The position numbers and the translations under genes were made by a program. From Sphingobium sp. Ant17 (GTDB lineage Bacteria > Pseudomonadota > Alphaproteobacteria > Sphingomonadales > Sphingomonadaceae), in the NCBI RefSeq assembly GCF_000588875.1, contig NZ_JEMV01000012.1, positions 1 through 64,000 of the forward strand: a DNA stretch of 64,000 nucleotides, given 5' to 3'. Numbering within the stretch: the first letter of the stretch is position 1; every line of letters begins with the position of its first letter. The notes under the pieces are model-generated. The model was given only the letters and a program-made list of their open reading frames with translations, had not been told where the DNA came from and searched no databases. Shown one piece after another: positions 28,797 through 37,695 of the stretch.

Positions 28797-29444
28797 TCAG
28801 CGCAGGCCCAGATATTTATGGGCCTGCACGGTCAGCCGCCAGCGTGGTCGGTCCATGACCAGCGCGATGGCGGCCCGGGCATTATCCTGCGCATGGGGAT
28901 CATCGAGCGGCTGGAGCAAATGATGGGTGAAAGCCCATTGCTCCATCGCCTCGACTTCGGCGACGCTATGCCCGCCGCCCGGCTGCGGCCAGACGAGCTT
29001 CAGCTCATCGCCTGATGTTTGCACGACATCGCTCCCGGCCTTGGGACTGATGCAGACCCAATCGATGGCGGGATGGACGGGCAGCGTGCCGTTGCTCTCG
29101 ATCGCGATGATGAAGCCACGCGCGTGGAGCGCTTCGACCAGCGCATCATCCGCCTGCAGCATCGGCTCCCCGCCGGTCAGCACGATATAATGGCCCGCCT
29201 CGGCCGTGCCCCAAAAGGCCAGAGCGGCATCGGCCAGGGCATCGGCATCAGCAAATTTGCCGCCCCCATCGCCATCGGTGCCGACAAAATCGGTATCGCA
29301 AAAGCGGCAGATGGCGCTCGCCCTATCCTGCTCACGCCCGCTCCACAAATTGCACCCGGCAAAGCGCAGAAACACCGCGCGCCGCCCAGCCTGCACCCCT
29401 TCCCCCTGGAGCGTGAGGAACATTTCCTTGACTGCATAGCTCAT
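28797..29444 (-). CDS. queE: 7-carboxy-7-deazaguanine synthase
   Basis: 215-aa radical SAM enzyme of queuosine/7-deazaguanine synthesis, forming the 7-deazaguanine ring from carboxy-tetrahydropterin. The cluster cysteines are arranged C-x14-C-x2-C in CNLW...ICRFCDTDF, the spaced form found in many QueE proteins. TGGEPMLQ and SNGTLPV are typical. The ATG at 29444 fits the family start SYAVKEMFLTLQGEG. It is convergent with the preceding gene and 13 bases after queC. Confidence 0.9.
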   Translation of the reverse strand: MSYAVKEMFLTLQGEGVQAGRRAVFLRFAGCNLWSGREQDRASAICRFCDTDFVGTDGDGGGKFADADALADAALAFWGTAEAGHYIVLTGGEPMLQADDALVEALHARGFIIAIESNGTLPVHPAIDWVCISPKAGSDVVQTSGDELKLVWPQPGGGHSVAEVEAMEQWAFTHHLLQPLDDPHAQDNARAAIALVMDRPRWRLTVQAHKYLGLR

Positions 29445-29457
29445 CGCGCGTGCCCCT

Positions 29458-30150
29458 TCAGGGCCGCGCGGCATAGAGGGTAGGATCGGGCAGGCCCGCT
29501 TCCTGATATCCCTTGGACCGCAGCCGACAGCTATCGCACAGCCCGCAATGTTTGCCGTCCGGCGTTGGATCATAGCAGGACCAGCTGATCCCGGTGTCGA
29601 GCCCCAGCCTGTCGGCCTCGCGCACGATATCAGCCTTGCTCATATATTGCAGCGGCGTTTTGATGCGGACCGGATGGCCCTCCACCCCCGCCTTGGTCGC
29701 GAGCGCCGCCATCGTCTGAAAAGCGTCGATGAATTCGGGACGGCAATCGGGATAGCCCGAATAGTCCAGCGCGTTGACGCCGATGAAGATGTCGCTGGCC
29801 CCCACCACTTCGGCCAGCCCCAGCGTCAGGGACAGAAAGATGGTATTACGCGCCGGGACATAAGTGACGGGGATATCGGTACCCACGCCGTCCTTGGGCA
29901 CGGCAATGTCGGCGGTCAGCGCTGATCCGCCAAACGCCGTCAGATCGAGCGGCAGGACGATATGGCGGATGGCATTCAAGGATTTCGCGACGCGTGCAGC
30001 GGCCTGCAATTCGACGCGATGACGTTGATTATAGTCAATCGACAAAGCGAACAGGCGATAGCCCGCCTCGCGCGCCAATGCGCCTGCGACCATCGAATCC
30101 AGTCCGCCTGAAAGCAGGACGACGGCGAATTTTCCCTGATTGGCAACCAT
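29458..30150 (-). CDS. queC: 7-cyano-7-deazaguanine synthase
   Basis: 230-aa ATP-dependent enzyme turning 7-carboxy-7-deazaguanine into preQ0. PP-loop VVLLSGGLDSMV at the N-terminus, nucleotide-binding VTYVPARNTIFLSL, and zinc ligands in SWSCYDP...HCGLCDSCRLR. Forms an operon with queE. I looked for a preQ1 riboswitch upstream and found none. Confidence 0.94.
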   Translation of the reverse strand: MVANQGKFAVVLLSGGLDSMVAGALAREAGYRLFALSIDYNQRHRVELQAAARVAKSLNAIRHIVLPLDLTAFGGSALTADIAVPKDGVGTDIPVTYVPARNTIFLSLTLGLAEVVGASDIFIGVNALDYSGYPDCRPEFIDAFQTMAALATKAGVEGHPVRIKTPLQYMSKADIVREADRLGLDTGISWSCYDPTPDGKHCGLCDSCRLRSKGYQEAGLPDPTLYAARP

Positions 30151-30205
30151 GAATATGCGCTACTGCCCCGATCGCGCCAGCGCAAGCATGGCGCTGGCCA
30201 TACGC

Positions 30206-30610
30206 TTAGCGGCAGGCACCGATACGACGCCCCTCTGCAACGAACACGAAGGGCGCACCATCGGCCACGCCCTGCGAGCTGATCTGGATCAGCCGTGCGG
30301 TTTCGACGCGCAGGTCGGTGCGGCCGTTGCCCGCCGCCGCACAATCATAGGTGATGCTGGCGGCATCGGCAGCATCGCTGACCACGAAACTGCTGCAGGA
30401 GGCGCGGGCGTGGCGGATTTGGAGCAGCTGACGCAGGTCCGACACGCACAACTTGCGGGTCTCCGCGCCCTTGCCCCGGCCGCGCAATTCCCATTCGCCG
30501 GTTTCCAGCGTCTGGAGCGCCGCGAGCTTTGGCCCGTCCGCCGCCCCGGCCCAACCTGCCGTCGTCAGCGCGACCGCTGCTGCGAGCGCGCGCCAAACCG
30601 CCTTTCCCAT
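30206..30610 (-). CDS. Exported DUF3617-like protein
   Basis: 134-aa protein with signal peptide MGKAVWRALAAAVALTTAG and mature start at AADGP. ALQTLETGEWELRGRG and the later CSSFVVSD and SITYDCAAAGNGRTDLRVET are like DUF3617 proteins of sphingomonads. These bind or sense unknown ligands in the periplasm. I use the ATG at 30610. It is upstream of queC on the same strand, 55 bases apart, but no functional link is evident. Confidence 0.65.
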   Translation of the reverse strand: MGKAVWRALAAAVALTTAGWAGAADGPKLAALQTLETGEWELRGRGKGAETRKLCVSDLRQLLQIRHARASCSSFVVSDAADAASITYDCAAAGNGRTDLRVETARLIQISSQGVADGAPFVFVAEGRRIGACR

Positions 30611-30752
30611 GATCTGTGTTCCTGCCCAAGGGTCACCTGCCATCTGGGCCGCGACCATCCATTTCCACCATGCCGCCGAAATGCGGCATTTTGATAGCGC
30701 GAACCGGCTGCGCTGCCCAAATTACAAATATCGTTAGCGTAACGACGCCGTG

Positions 30753-31706
30753 TCAGGCGAAACTGTCGATCCGAAGCGGAAAAAGCCGCGAGCAAAAAGC
30801 GCAATCGACGCCGATAATCCCCTGTTCGTCCGCCATTTCGGCCCGGTCATCGGGCGAAAAACGGCCGATCACGTCGCGGATATGCGAAAGGTCGCAACGG
30901 CACCCCTTGGCCAGCGGCGTTGGATCGGTCGCGCGCACTTCCTCTTCCTCATGGAACAGCCGCCAGACGATGTCGCTCAAGGGCAGTGACGTGTCCGTCA
31001 GTTCCTCATCCTTGAGCGTGACGGCGAGCGCCTGGACATGCTCCCATTCGGGGTGATCGTGGCGGACGTGCAGCCGTTCGCGGCCGACTTCGCCTTCGGG
31101 CAAATGCTGAAGCAATAATCCCGCCGCGTAGCAGCCCTCGCCCGGCTCGTGCCGGGTGGCGATGCGGATCACGCTCGGTATCTGTTCGGACTGGAAGAAA
31201 TAATGTTCGGCCGCCGCGCCCAGCGAATCGCCATCCAGCGGTACGATGCCCTGATAGCGTTCGCCCGTGACCGACTGGTCGAAGGTGATGGCGAGATAGC
31301 CCTTGCCAAACAGGCCGAACAAAGTCGGGTCCGGCCCCAGTTCAGCCAGCCGGTCGGCATCGAACTTGGCATAGCCGCGCAGATCGCCATTTTTATAATC
31401 GGCTACCAGCAGGCGCACGACGCCATGTTCGGTCTGCGCCTGCATCGTGAGTTGCCCATCGGCCTGCTTGAGCGTTGCGCCGAGCAGCGCCGCCAGCACC
31501 AGCGCCGACGCCAACAGCCGCTCGATCGCCGGGGGATAGGCGTGGGCCGCCAGCACATCGTCCAGCACCGGGCCAAGCCGCACGAGACGGCCACGCGCAT
31601 GGCGCGACGCGATGGTGAAGCCGATGGCATGGTCGACATGGGGGGCGATAATCAAATCAAGGCTCCGGTCATCCCGCACCCGACGGTGCAAGGCATAAGG
31701 CAGCAT
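30753..31706 (-). CDS. hslO: Redox-regulated chaperone Hsp33
   Basis: 317-aa cytosolic holdase activated by oxidative stress. The C-terminal zinc module has the pair GCRCD and VDCAFCS (C-x-C and C-x2-C). The N-terminal domain includes DDVLAAHAYPPAIERLLASA and HYFFQSEQIPS. It starts 46 bases after argF stops, so it may be the last gene of an argD-argF-hslO operon, as seen in other Alphaproteobacteria. Confidence 0.93.
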   Translation of the reverse strand: MLPYALHRRVRDDRSLDLIIAPHVDHAIGFTIASRHARGRLVRLGPVLDDVLAAHAYPPAIERLLASALVLAALLGATLKQADGQLTMQAQTEHGVVRLLVADYKNGDLRGYAKFDADRLAELGPDPTLFGLFGKGYLAITFDQSVTGERYQGIVPLDGDSLGAAAEHYFFQSEQIPSVIRIATRHEPGEGCYAAGLLLQHLPEGEVGRERLHVRHDHPEWEHVQALAVTLKDEELTDTSLPLSDIVWRLFHEEEEVRATDPTPLAKGCRCDLSHIRDVIGRFSPDDRAEMADEQGIIGVDCAFCSRLFPLRIDSFA

Positions 31707-31751
31707 CGGGCGATGCGGGCGAGTCGCTAGATAGGAAGCCCGCCCGCAAAC

Positions 31752-32681
31752 TCAACCAAGATGCCCCAAGGCCCAGAGCAGCACCGACTTTTGGGCATGA
31801 ATGCGGTTTTCCGCCTCATCCCAGATCAGCGACTGCGGGCCATCGATCACGTCTGCAGTCACTTCCTCGCCGCGATGCGCGGGGAGGCAGTGGAGGAACT
31901 TGGCCTGCGGTTTCGCAGTCGCCATCAGAGCGGGCGTGACCTGATAGGGCATCATCGCGGCCAGCTTTTCCTCGGCATGGGCCTGGCCCATCGAGATCCA
32001 GGTGTCGGTGACGACGATGTCCGCGCCCGCGACCGCCTCTAGCGCATTGCGGGTCAGGCTGATGCGCGCGCCCATGGCCTGCGCCGCCGCCGCGAAGGAC
32101 GGGTCGGGCTCATAGCCTTGCGGCACGGCAATGCGCACGTCGAACTTCAACAGCCCAGCCGCCTCGATGATCGAATGAAGAACGTTGTTGCCATCGCCCA
32201 GCCATGCCCATTGGCTGCCGGGCAAGGCAACGCCATGTTCGACCACGGTCAGCAGGTCGGCCACGATCTGGCAGGGGTGCGACAGGTCGGTCAGGCCATT
32301 GATGACGGGGACGGTGGCATAATGCGCCATCTCCTCGACCTTGGCATGATCGTCGGTACGAATCATGATGGCGTCGCACATGCGCGACAATACCCGCGCG
32401 GTGTCGGCGACCGTCTCACCGCGGCCCAGTTGCGTCGTCGCGGCATCCAGGATCAGCGACGTACCGCCCAATTGGCGGATCGCCATGTCGAACGATACGC
32501 GGGTGCGGGTCGAGTTCTTTTCGAAGACCATGGCCAGCACATGGTCTGCAAGCGGTGCGTCGGCATCGACCCGACCCTTGGGCCAGGCCGCCCGTGCGGA
32601 TTTGCGGTCGATGGCGTCGGCGATCATGGCGGCAACGGCATCGCCGCCCGCGTCGGCGAGATTCAGAAAATGCTTGGTCAT
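31752..32681 (-). CDS. argF: Ornithine carbamoyltransferase
   Basis: 309-aa arginine-synthesis enzyme making citrulline from ornithine and carbamoyl phosphate. The carbamoyl-phosphate motif STRTRVSFD, the ornithine loop DTWISMGQ and the catalytic [11 protein letters not shown] are all present. I use the ATG at 32681, three codons inside the longest frame. It follows argD, separated by a palindromic repeat. Confidence 0.94.
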   Translation of the reverse strand: MTKHFLNLADAGGDAVAAMIADAIDRKSARAAWPKGRVDADAPLADHVLAMVFEKNSTRTRVSFDMAIRQLGGTSLILDAATTQLGRGETVADTARVLSRMCDAIMIRTDDHAKVEEMAHYATVPVINGLTDLSHPCQIVADLLTVVEHGVALPGSQWAWLGDGNNVLHSIIEAAGLLKFDVRIAVPQGYEPDPSFAAAAQAMGARISLTRNALEAVAGADIVVTDTWISMGQAHAEEKLAAMMPYQVTPALMATAKPQAKFLHCLPAHRGEEVTADVIDGPQSLIWDEAENRIHAQKSVLLWALGHLG

Positions 32682-32698
32682 AGTAAACACCCCTCAGC

Positions 32699-32777
32699 CA
32701 TTCGGGCTGAACCTGTCGAAGCCCTGCACTGTCTGCGAAGACAAGTGCAGCCCTTCGACAAGCTCAGGGCGAACGGT
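32699..32777. repeat. Imperfect inverted repeat inside the argD-argF operon
   Basis: The left arm ATTCGGGCTGAACCTGTCGA and the complement of the right arm, GTTCGCCCTGAGCTTGTCGA, are alike over some 35 bases with mismatches. The two arms nearly abut. This is a widespread interspersed element of proteobacterial genomes (GTCGAAGGGC type). In RNA it would make a long hairpin between argD and argF. Confidence 0.7.
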
Positions 32778-32785
32778 GGTCAGTC

Positions 32786-33982
32786 TTAAGCCGCCTTGGC
32801 TTCGACAAATGTCCGGGCACCGGCGGAGATTTTCTCGATGGCTTCGGCGATATGGCTTTCCTCGATGACGAGGGGCGGCAGGATGCGCAGCACATTCTGC
32901 CCGGCCGATACGGCCAGCAGCCCATGATGGTCGCGCAAATGGCCAACGAAGCTGCGCGCGTCGTAACTGTCCTTGAGCTTCACGCCCAGCATCAACCCCA
33001 TGCCGCGCACATCTTCGAACATGTCGTCATGATTGGGGATGAGTTGCTCCAATGCGGCGCGCAGGCGCGCGCCCATCGCGGTCACATGATCGAGGAACCC
33101 CTCGGCCAGCACTTCCTCGATCACGGTCAGGCCGACCGCCATAGCGAGCGGATTGCCGCCATAGGTAGTCCCATGGGTGCCGAACACCATGCCTTTGGCC
33201 GCTTCCTCGGTGGCGAGGCAGGCTCCCAGCGGGAAGCCCGCACCTATGCCCTTGGCGACCGCCATGATGTCGGGCGTGACGCCGAATTGTTCATGCGCGA
33301 AGAAGGTGCCAGTGCGGGCATAACCGCACTGAACCTCATCGAGGATCAACAGCAGGCCATGCTCGTCGCAGGCCTTCCGCAGGCCGGCCAGAAATGCCTT
33401 GGTCGCAGGCGTCACGCCGCCTTCGCCCTGTACCGGCTCCAGCAGGAAGCCGGCGGTATTGTCGTCGATCTGCGCCAGCGCGGCGTCGAGATCGTTGAAG
33501 GGCACGACAGTAAAGCCGGGCAACAAGGGTTCGAAACCATCGCGCATCTTGGGCTGGCTGGTGGCCGAGATCGTTCCCAGCGTCCGCCCGTGAAAGGCAT
33601 TGTCGAAGCTGATGATCTTGTGGCGATGGGCGTTGCCATTGGCATAATGATAGCGCCGCGCGGTCTTGATCGCGCACTCGACCGCCTCGGCTCCCGAATT
33701 GGTGAAGAACACGGTGTCGGCAAATGTATTGTCGACCAGCTTCTGCGCCAATTTCTCGCCCAGCGGCATACCGTAGAGGTTCGACACATGCATCAGGGTG
33801 GCGGCCTGATCGGCGATCGTCTTGACCAGCTTGGGGTGGCCATGGCCGAGCAGATTGACCGCGATGCCGCTGGCGAAATCAAGATAGCGCTCGCCGCGCT
33901 CGCCGATCAGATAGCAGCCTTCGCCTCGCACCGGACGGACATCGCACCGGGGGTAAACGGGCATGAGCGGCGTAATCGACAT
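32786..33982 (-). CDS. argD: Acetylornithine / succinyl-diaminopimelate aminotransferase
   Basis: 398-aa PLP-dependent class III aminotransferase of arginine (and possibly lysine) synthesis. Features: FFTNSGAEAVECAIKTARRY, HGRTLGTISATSQ, LILDEVQCGYARTGTFFAHE and the PLP lysine in MAVAKGIGAGFPLGA. The ATG at 33982 follows AGGGAAGG. The frame remains open to 34105 without family similarity. First gene of the arg unit. Confidence 0.93.
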   Translation of the reverse strand: MSITPLMPVYPRCDVRPVRGEGCYLIGERGERYLDFASGIAVNLLGHGHPKLVKTIADQAATLMHVSNLYGMPLGEKLAQKLVDNTFADTVFFTNSGAEAVECAIKTARRYHYANGNAHRHKIISFDNAFHGRTLGTISATSQPKMRDGFEPLLPGFTVVPFNDLDAALAQIDDNTAGFLLEPVQGEGGVTPATKAFLAGLRKACDEHGLLLILDEVQCGYARTGTFFAHEQFGVTPDIMAVAKGIGAGFPLGACLATEEAAKGMVFGTHGTTYGGNPLAMAVGLTVIEEVLAEGFLDHVTAMGARLRAALEQLIPNHDDMFEDVRGMGLMLGVKLKDSYDARSFVGHLRDHHGLLAVSAGQNVLRILPPLVIEESHIAEAIEKISAGARTFVEAKAA

Positions 33983-34077
33983 GAGCCTTCCCTTTCTGGC
34001 TTGATGCTGCGCGTCCTGGGCGCAGGAGATATAACGCAAAAAGGCGACCCCGCCGGGCCGCCCTCTGCGAGCATCGC

Positions 34078-34533
34078 CTATACAGGCGGCTTGGAAGGGG
34101 TGCAACCCCGCAACCGGGCCAGTCCGATCCCGCTGGCCTTAGCCGATCTGGTTCCAGGCGTCGCAATCTCCGCGATCATGGCGCGGGCCTTATCGACGGG
34201 TTCGGCCACCCGTTCCTTGGCCCCCACCAACAGCAATCGGCGCGCCTCACGATAGATTTGCGCCAGACCGAGCGCGACGTCGCCGCCCTTGTCATGGTCC
34301 AGGCTCGATTCGAGCGCGAAGAGGATGGACATGGCTCGCGCCTGCTTGTCCGACACCTGCATACGATCCGCCTGTCGTTCGGCGAGCGCGGCGGCGTCCA
34401 GCGCCAGCAGCAGTTCGTCGAACAATATCCTGACCAGTGCGTGCGGCGTTGCCCCTTCGGTCCGGCTGCCCGAATGCACCGCTGCATAACGACGCGCGGC
34501 GGTGGCCCCTGCATAACCCTGATTATAGAACAT
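34078..34533 (-). CDS. fliS: Flagellin chaperone FliS
   Basis: 151-aa cytosolic export chaperone that keeps flagellin soluble. The N-terminus MFYNQGYAGATAARRYAAVH matches the family. ATPHALVRILFDELLLALD and later DHDKGGDVALGLAQIY are the central helices. The C-terminus is longer than in enterobacterial FliS (about 136 aa). Start at 34533 rather than the open frame to 34572. It is 18 bases after fliD and shares its transcript. Confidence 0.85.
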   Translation of the reverse strand: MFYNQGYAGATAARRYAAVHSGSRTEGATPHALVRILFDELLLALDAAALAERQADRMQVSDKQARAMSILFALESSLDHDKGGDVALGLAQIYREARRLLLVGAKERVAEPVDKARAMIAEIATPGTRSAKASGIGLARLRGCTPSKPPV

Positions 34534-34550
34534 GGTCCCGTTCGTCCCCG

Positions 34551-35954
34551 TTAACTGTCGCTGTTGTTCCACATCTCGATCTGCTGTTCGAGATAGCTTT
34601 GGGTGGCCTTGAGTGCCGTGAGGCGCGTTTCCATCTTGGAATAGACGGTGGTGAGTTGCGCCTCGTAACTGGTCATCTGCGTATCGAGCTTTTCAAGCTG
34701 TTCGCTGAGCGATTTGGCGAGCGCCTCATATTTGACCTGTGCCAGCGCCAAGGCACCGTCCTTCACCTGGACCCGGTCACGCACCGCATCCATCATCCCG
34801 GCCAGACCGGGATTGGCGGCTGTTGCGACCGCAGGATTGAGCATTTGGGTAATCGCCGAAGGATCAGCGGCAATCGCCTTGTCTAGCCTGTCGGTATCGA
34901 GTTTGAGCGTACCATCGCGATTTGTCGCGACACCGATGTCCGACAAGGTGCGATAGGTGCCGCTGCCGGTCAGCGCGGTGGAGGTCATCTGGGACAGTTG
35001 CCGCTTCATGTCGCGGATCGACGCTTCGCCGTTCAGAACCCCGGACGAAGCCGAATCCGCGCCCGTGCTGGTCGACGTGTTGAGCGCCTTCATCAGCGTA
35101 TTATAGGCATCGACGAACTCGACCATCAGGTCGCGCATGGTGGTGGTCGGCTCGGTCGAGGCCAACGTCACAAGCGTGTTGGGTTCTGCCTTGTTGAGGT
35201 CGATGCGCAAATAGGCGATCGCCGTGTCGATCGTATTGCTGGCATAACGCTGCTCCACGCCGTCCAGGCTGATGATCGCATCCTTGGGGGTCGCCATCGA
35301 CGCCATCGTTGCGCTGTCCGTGCCGCTCCAGGCAAATTGCGCCAGGTCGGGGCCGCTCACCGAACTGAGCGAAAAATCATTGGCAGCGCCGGTCGCGCCC
35401 TTCATCACCAATCGCGTCCCTTGCGTATCGGTGACGACCGAGGCAGTCACACCCAGACCTGACGCATTGATCGCGGCGGCGAGGCCCGAATAGCTGTTAT
35501 TGGCGGCAGTGATACTGATCGCCGCGCTCTGGCCGCCCACGGTCAGGGTCATTTCGCCCTCTCCTACGGCCGTTGCAGCGGTCGCACCCGCGACCGGGAC
35601 CGATGCCAGTGTGCGTGCCGAGGCAAACTGCTTGACCTCCAGCTGCGCTGGCAACCCCTGGGGCACGCCACCTGGCAGCAAGCTGACCGCTGCGATGCTG
35701 GGGTCATTGGACGCAGGCGTACCGGCATAGCCGGTGCCCGCCAGCAAGCTGTTGAGCGCATCGGCGAAAGTGTCGATCGAACTGGAGGCCGATGCGAGCG
35801 CCGAGATGCGCGCGCTGTTAAGGCTCTGCCGGTTGGTGATGACGTCCTGTTTGGGATCGCGCGCGGCGGCGATCAAGCTGGTCACCAGCGATTTGGTGTC
35901 GATACCCGACCCGACGCCGAGCGCCGTCGTAATGCTGCTGCTGACCGATGCCAT
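34551..35954 (-). CDS. fliD: Flagellar filament cap protein FliD (HAP2)
   Basis: 467-aa secreted protein capping the growing filament. N-terminal ALGVGSGIDTKSLVTSLIAA and the C-terminal coiled-coil (LSEQLEKLDTQMTSYEAQL then a run to QQIEMWN) are typical, and the middle holds the variable D2-D3 domains. It sits between the unknown gene at 36026 and fliS; a sigma-28 promoter at 36510 is well placed to serve all three. Confidence 0.93.
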   Translation of the reverse strand: MASVSSSITTALGVGSGIDTKSLVTSLIAAARDPKQDVITNRQSLNSARISALASASSSIDTFADALNSLLAGTGYAGTPASNDPSIAAVSLLPGGVPQGLPAQLEVKQFASARTLASVPVAGATAATAVGEGEMTLTVGGQSAAISITAANNSYSGLAAAINASGLGVTASVVTDTQGTRLVMKGATGAANDFSLSSVSGPDLAQFAWSGTDSATMASMATPKDAIISLDGVEQRYASNTIDTAIAYLRIDLNKAEPNTLVTLASTEPTTTMRDLMVEFVDAYNTLMKALNTSTSTGADSASSGVLNGEASIRDMKRQLSQMTSTALTGSGTYRTLSDIGVATNRDGTLKLDTDRLDKAIAADPSAITQMLNPAVATAANPGLAGMMDAVRDRVQVKDGALALAQVKYEALAKSLSEQLEKLDTQMTSYEAQLTTVYSKMETRLTALKATQSYLEQQIEMWNNSDS

Positions 35955-36025
35955 TGCGTCGTCCTTTCAGAGGAGAGAACGGCGCTAGCGCGAAGACCTT
36001 TAGGAATGATTTGCGAGGCGCGCGA

Positions 36026-36478
36026 TCATCCGCCCGAAGCGACGATCTGATCAACGACGCCGCGCGGGAGATGGGCCTGCGCGGCATGGCTGTAGGCGGC
36101 GCGATCCACCATGCGGCGAGCGACCACGGCCGCATGTTCGATCGCTTCCCTGCTGGCAGGAGGCAATGGCACAAGGACGATCGGCCGGGGCAGCATCGCA
36201 TTGATGGATTGCGCTGCGCCATCGACCGAACCGCTACTGTCGAGATCAGCCAATATGTCGGCGATGCGGGCGTAGATTTCTACATATTGGGCGGCGCTGG
36301 CGACATCCTCGTCCACGCCTGCGATATCGATCTGCGGCACCGACGCGCGGGCGTCGGGGTTGGCCGACGGGGCGGAGTGTCCCGCCACGATCGGCTGAAC
36401 GGCCTGCACCGACGATATTGCGCGTGGCACGGTCCGATCGACCGGCGGCAACTCGATACGGGGAAAATAGTCGCTCAT
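36026..36478 (-). CDS. Unknown protein in the fliD operon (FlaG-like position)
   Basis: 150-aa soluble protein with no signal peptide or membrane segment. The N-terminal third (SDYFPRIELPPVDRTVPRA) is Pro-rich; the rest is helical (DEDVASAAQYVEIYARIADI, then ASREAIEHAAVVARRMVDR). I do not recognise the family. It is placed where flaG is found in other bacteria, directly before fliD and behind a sigma-28 promoter, but it lacks a recognisable FlaG core. A late flagellar role is inferred from position only. Confidence 0.6.
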   Translation of the reverse strand: MSDYFPRIELPPVDRTVPRAISSVQAVQPIVAGHSAPSANPDARASVPQIDIAGVDEDVASAAQYVEIYARIADILADLDSSGSVDGAAQSINAMLPRPIVLVPLPPASREAIEHAAVVARRMVDRAAYSHAAQAHLPRGVVDQIVASGG

Positions 36479-36509
36479 GACGCATATCCTAATGCGTCCC
36501 CATGAATAG

Positions 36510-36536
36510 AATACGGACGAGCGCGCCTAAACTTTA
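36510..36536 (-). promoter_or_regulatory. Sigma-28 (FliA) promoter for the 36478-fliD-fliS unit
   Basis: On the minus strand TAAAGTTT (36536-36529) is followed after 11 bases by TCCGTATT (36517-36510). Consensus is TAAAGTTT-N11-GCCGATAA. The -35 half is perfect and the CCG of the -10 half is kept. It ends about 32 bases before the start codon at 36478. Confidence 0.6.
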
Positions 36537-36556
36537 ATTCACCATTACGGTTTTTT

Positions 36557-37693
36557 TCACCGCTTTCGTCCGTCGGCGTCGAAGCGCAGATCGTCGGGCA
36601 CGGTGATGAAGGGACGATCCATTTCGCTCGCCATGCGGTTTTCGACGCGGAAGACGAAGGCCAGGACGGTCGCGACCGCCATGTAGAGGCCTTCATTCAC
36701 CACCTGCCCTGCACGCGACGTGAAGTAGATCGCGCGGGCGAGGTCAGGATATTGCAGGATGGTCACGCCATTCTGCTCCGCCAGTTCGCGCATTGAGGCC
36801 GCGATCGCGTCATTGCCGCGCGCCACAACGACCGGCGCGGCATCGACGCCCGGCTTATAGCGCAGCGCGACCGCGAAGTGGGTCGGGTTGGTGATGATGA
36901 CGCTGGCTTCGGCCACCGCCTGGCGGGTCGATCCATTCAGCACTTCGAACTGGCGGCGGCGAATCTGTCCCTTCAGCTCAGGCGAACCTTCGCTTTCCTT
37001 ATGCTCGTCCTTCACATCCTGCTTCGACATGCCCAGCCGCTTGCCGCGCTGCATGATCTGCGCGGGCACATCGATTCCTGCGATCAGGAACAGCCCACCC
37101 GCCATGACCAGGCAGGTAAGGATGAACATGTTGCCAAGGTCGGCGATGGCGGGGCCAATACCCATCTTGCCGAGCCCCGTAATCTCGGTCAGCCGGTCCC
37201 AGACCATCCAGATCCCGATCGCGCCGAGCAGGGCGATCTTGGCGATGGACTTCAGCAGTTCGATCAAGCCCTGCGTACCAAACATGCGCTTGAGGCCCGA
37301 AGCGGGATTCATCTTCGATGCCTTGGGCGCGAAGGCGCCGGGGCGGAAGCCGAGTGATCCCAGCAAGGCCGGGGCGGCGATGGCGGCGAGGAAGGTCGCC
37401 AGCATCACGCCAGCCACTGGCAGCGCGATACCGGTCAACAGGTCCAGCCCGCGTTGCGCCGGGGAAAAATCGGTAATGTCCTCGCGCCGGAAGCGCAGCG
37501 CCTCGACCAGCATATCGGACAGCGAATCGATCAGGGATGGGCCGGTTACCGCAAGCCAACCGATCCCTGCCATGACCACCATCGCCGTGCCCAGTTCGCG
37601 CGACTGGAGAATGTCACCCTTCTTGGCGGCGTCATCCAGCTTCTTCTGGGTCGGTTTCTCGGTCTTTTCGCCGCCCTCATTGCCGCCTGCCAT
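36557..37693 (-). CDS. flhB: Flagellar export switch protein FlhB
   Basis: 378-aa membrane protein of the type III export gate that switches substrate class from hook to filament. Four membrane segments lie in residues 30-215. The self-cleaving site NPTHFAVALRYKPG is in the C-terminal cytosolic part. The N-terminus AGGNEGGEKTEKPTQKKLDDA is also characteristic. Starts two bases after fliR and is last gene of the long basal-body run. Confidence 0.95.
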   Translation of the reverse strand: MAGGNEGGEKTEKPTQKKLDDAAKKGDILQSRELGTAMVVMAGIGWLAVTGPSLIDSLSDMLVEALRFRREDITDFSPAQRGLDLLTGIALPVAGVMLATFLAAIAAPALLGSLGFRPGAFAPKASKMNPASGLKRMFGTQGLIELLKSIAKIALLGAIGIWMVWDRLTEITGLGKMGIGPAIADLGNMFILTCLVMAGGLFLIAGIDVPAQIMQRGKRLGMSKQDVKDEHKESEGSPELKGQIRRRQFEVLNGSTRQAVAEASVIITNPTHFAVALRYKPGVDAAPVVVARGNDAIAASMRELAEQNGVTILQYPDLARAIYFTSRAGQVVNEGLYMAVATVLAFVFRVENRMASEMDRPFITVPDDLRFDADGRKR

Positions 37694-37695
37694 GG

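Noticed and set aside
29958-30205. preQ1 riboswitch before queC
   Set aside because: No preQ1-type hairpin and A-rich tail is present upstream of the queC start.
32852-34255. Plus-strand frame over argD and fliS
   Set aside because: Antisense shadow; sense-strand genes are certain.
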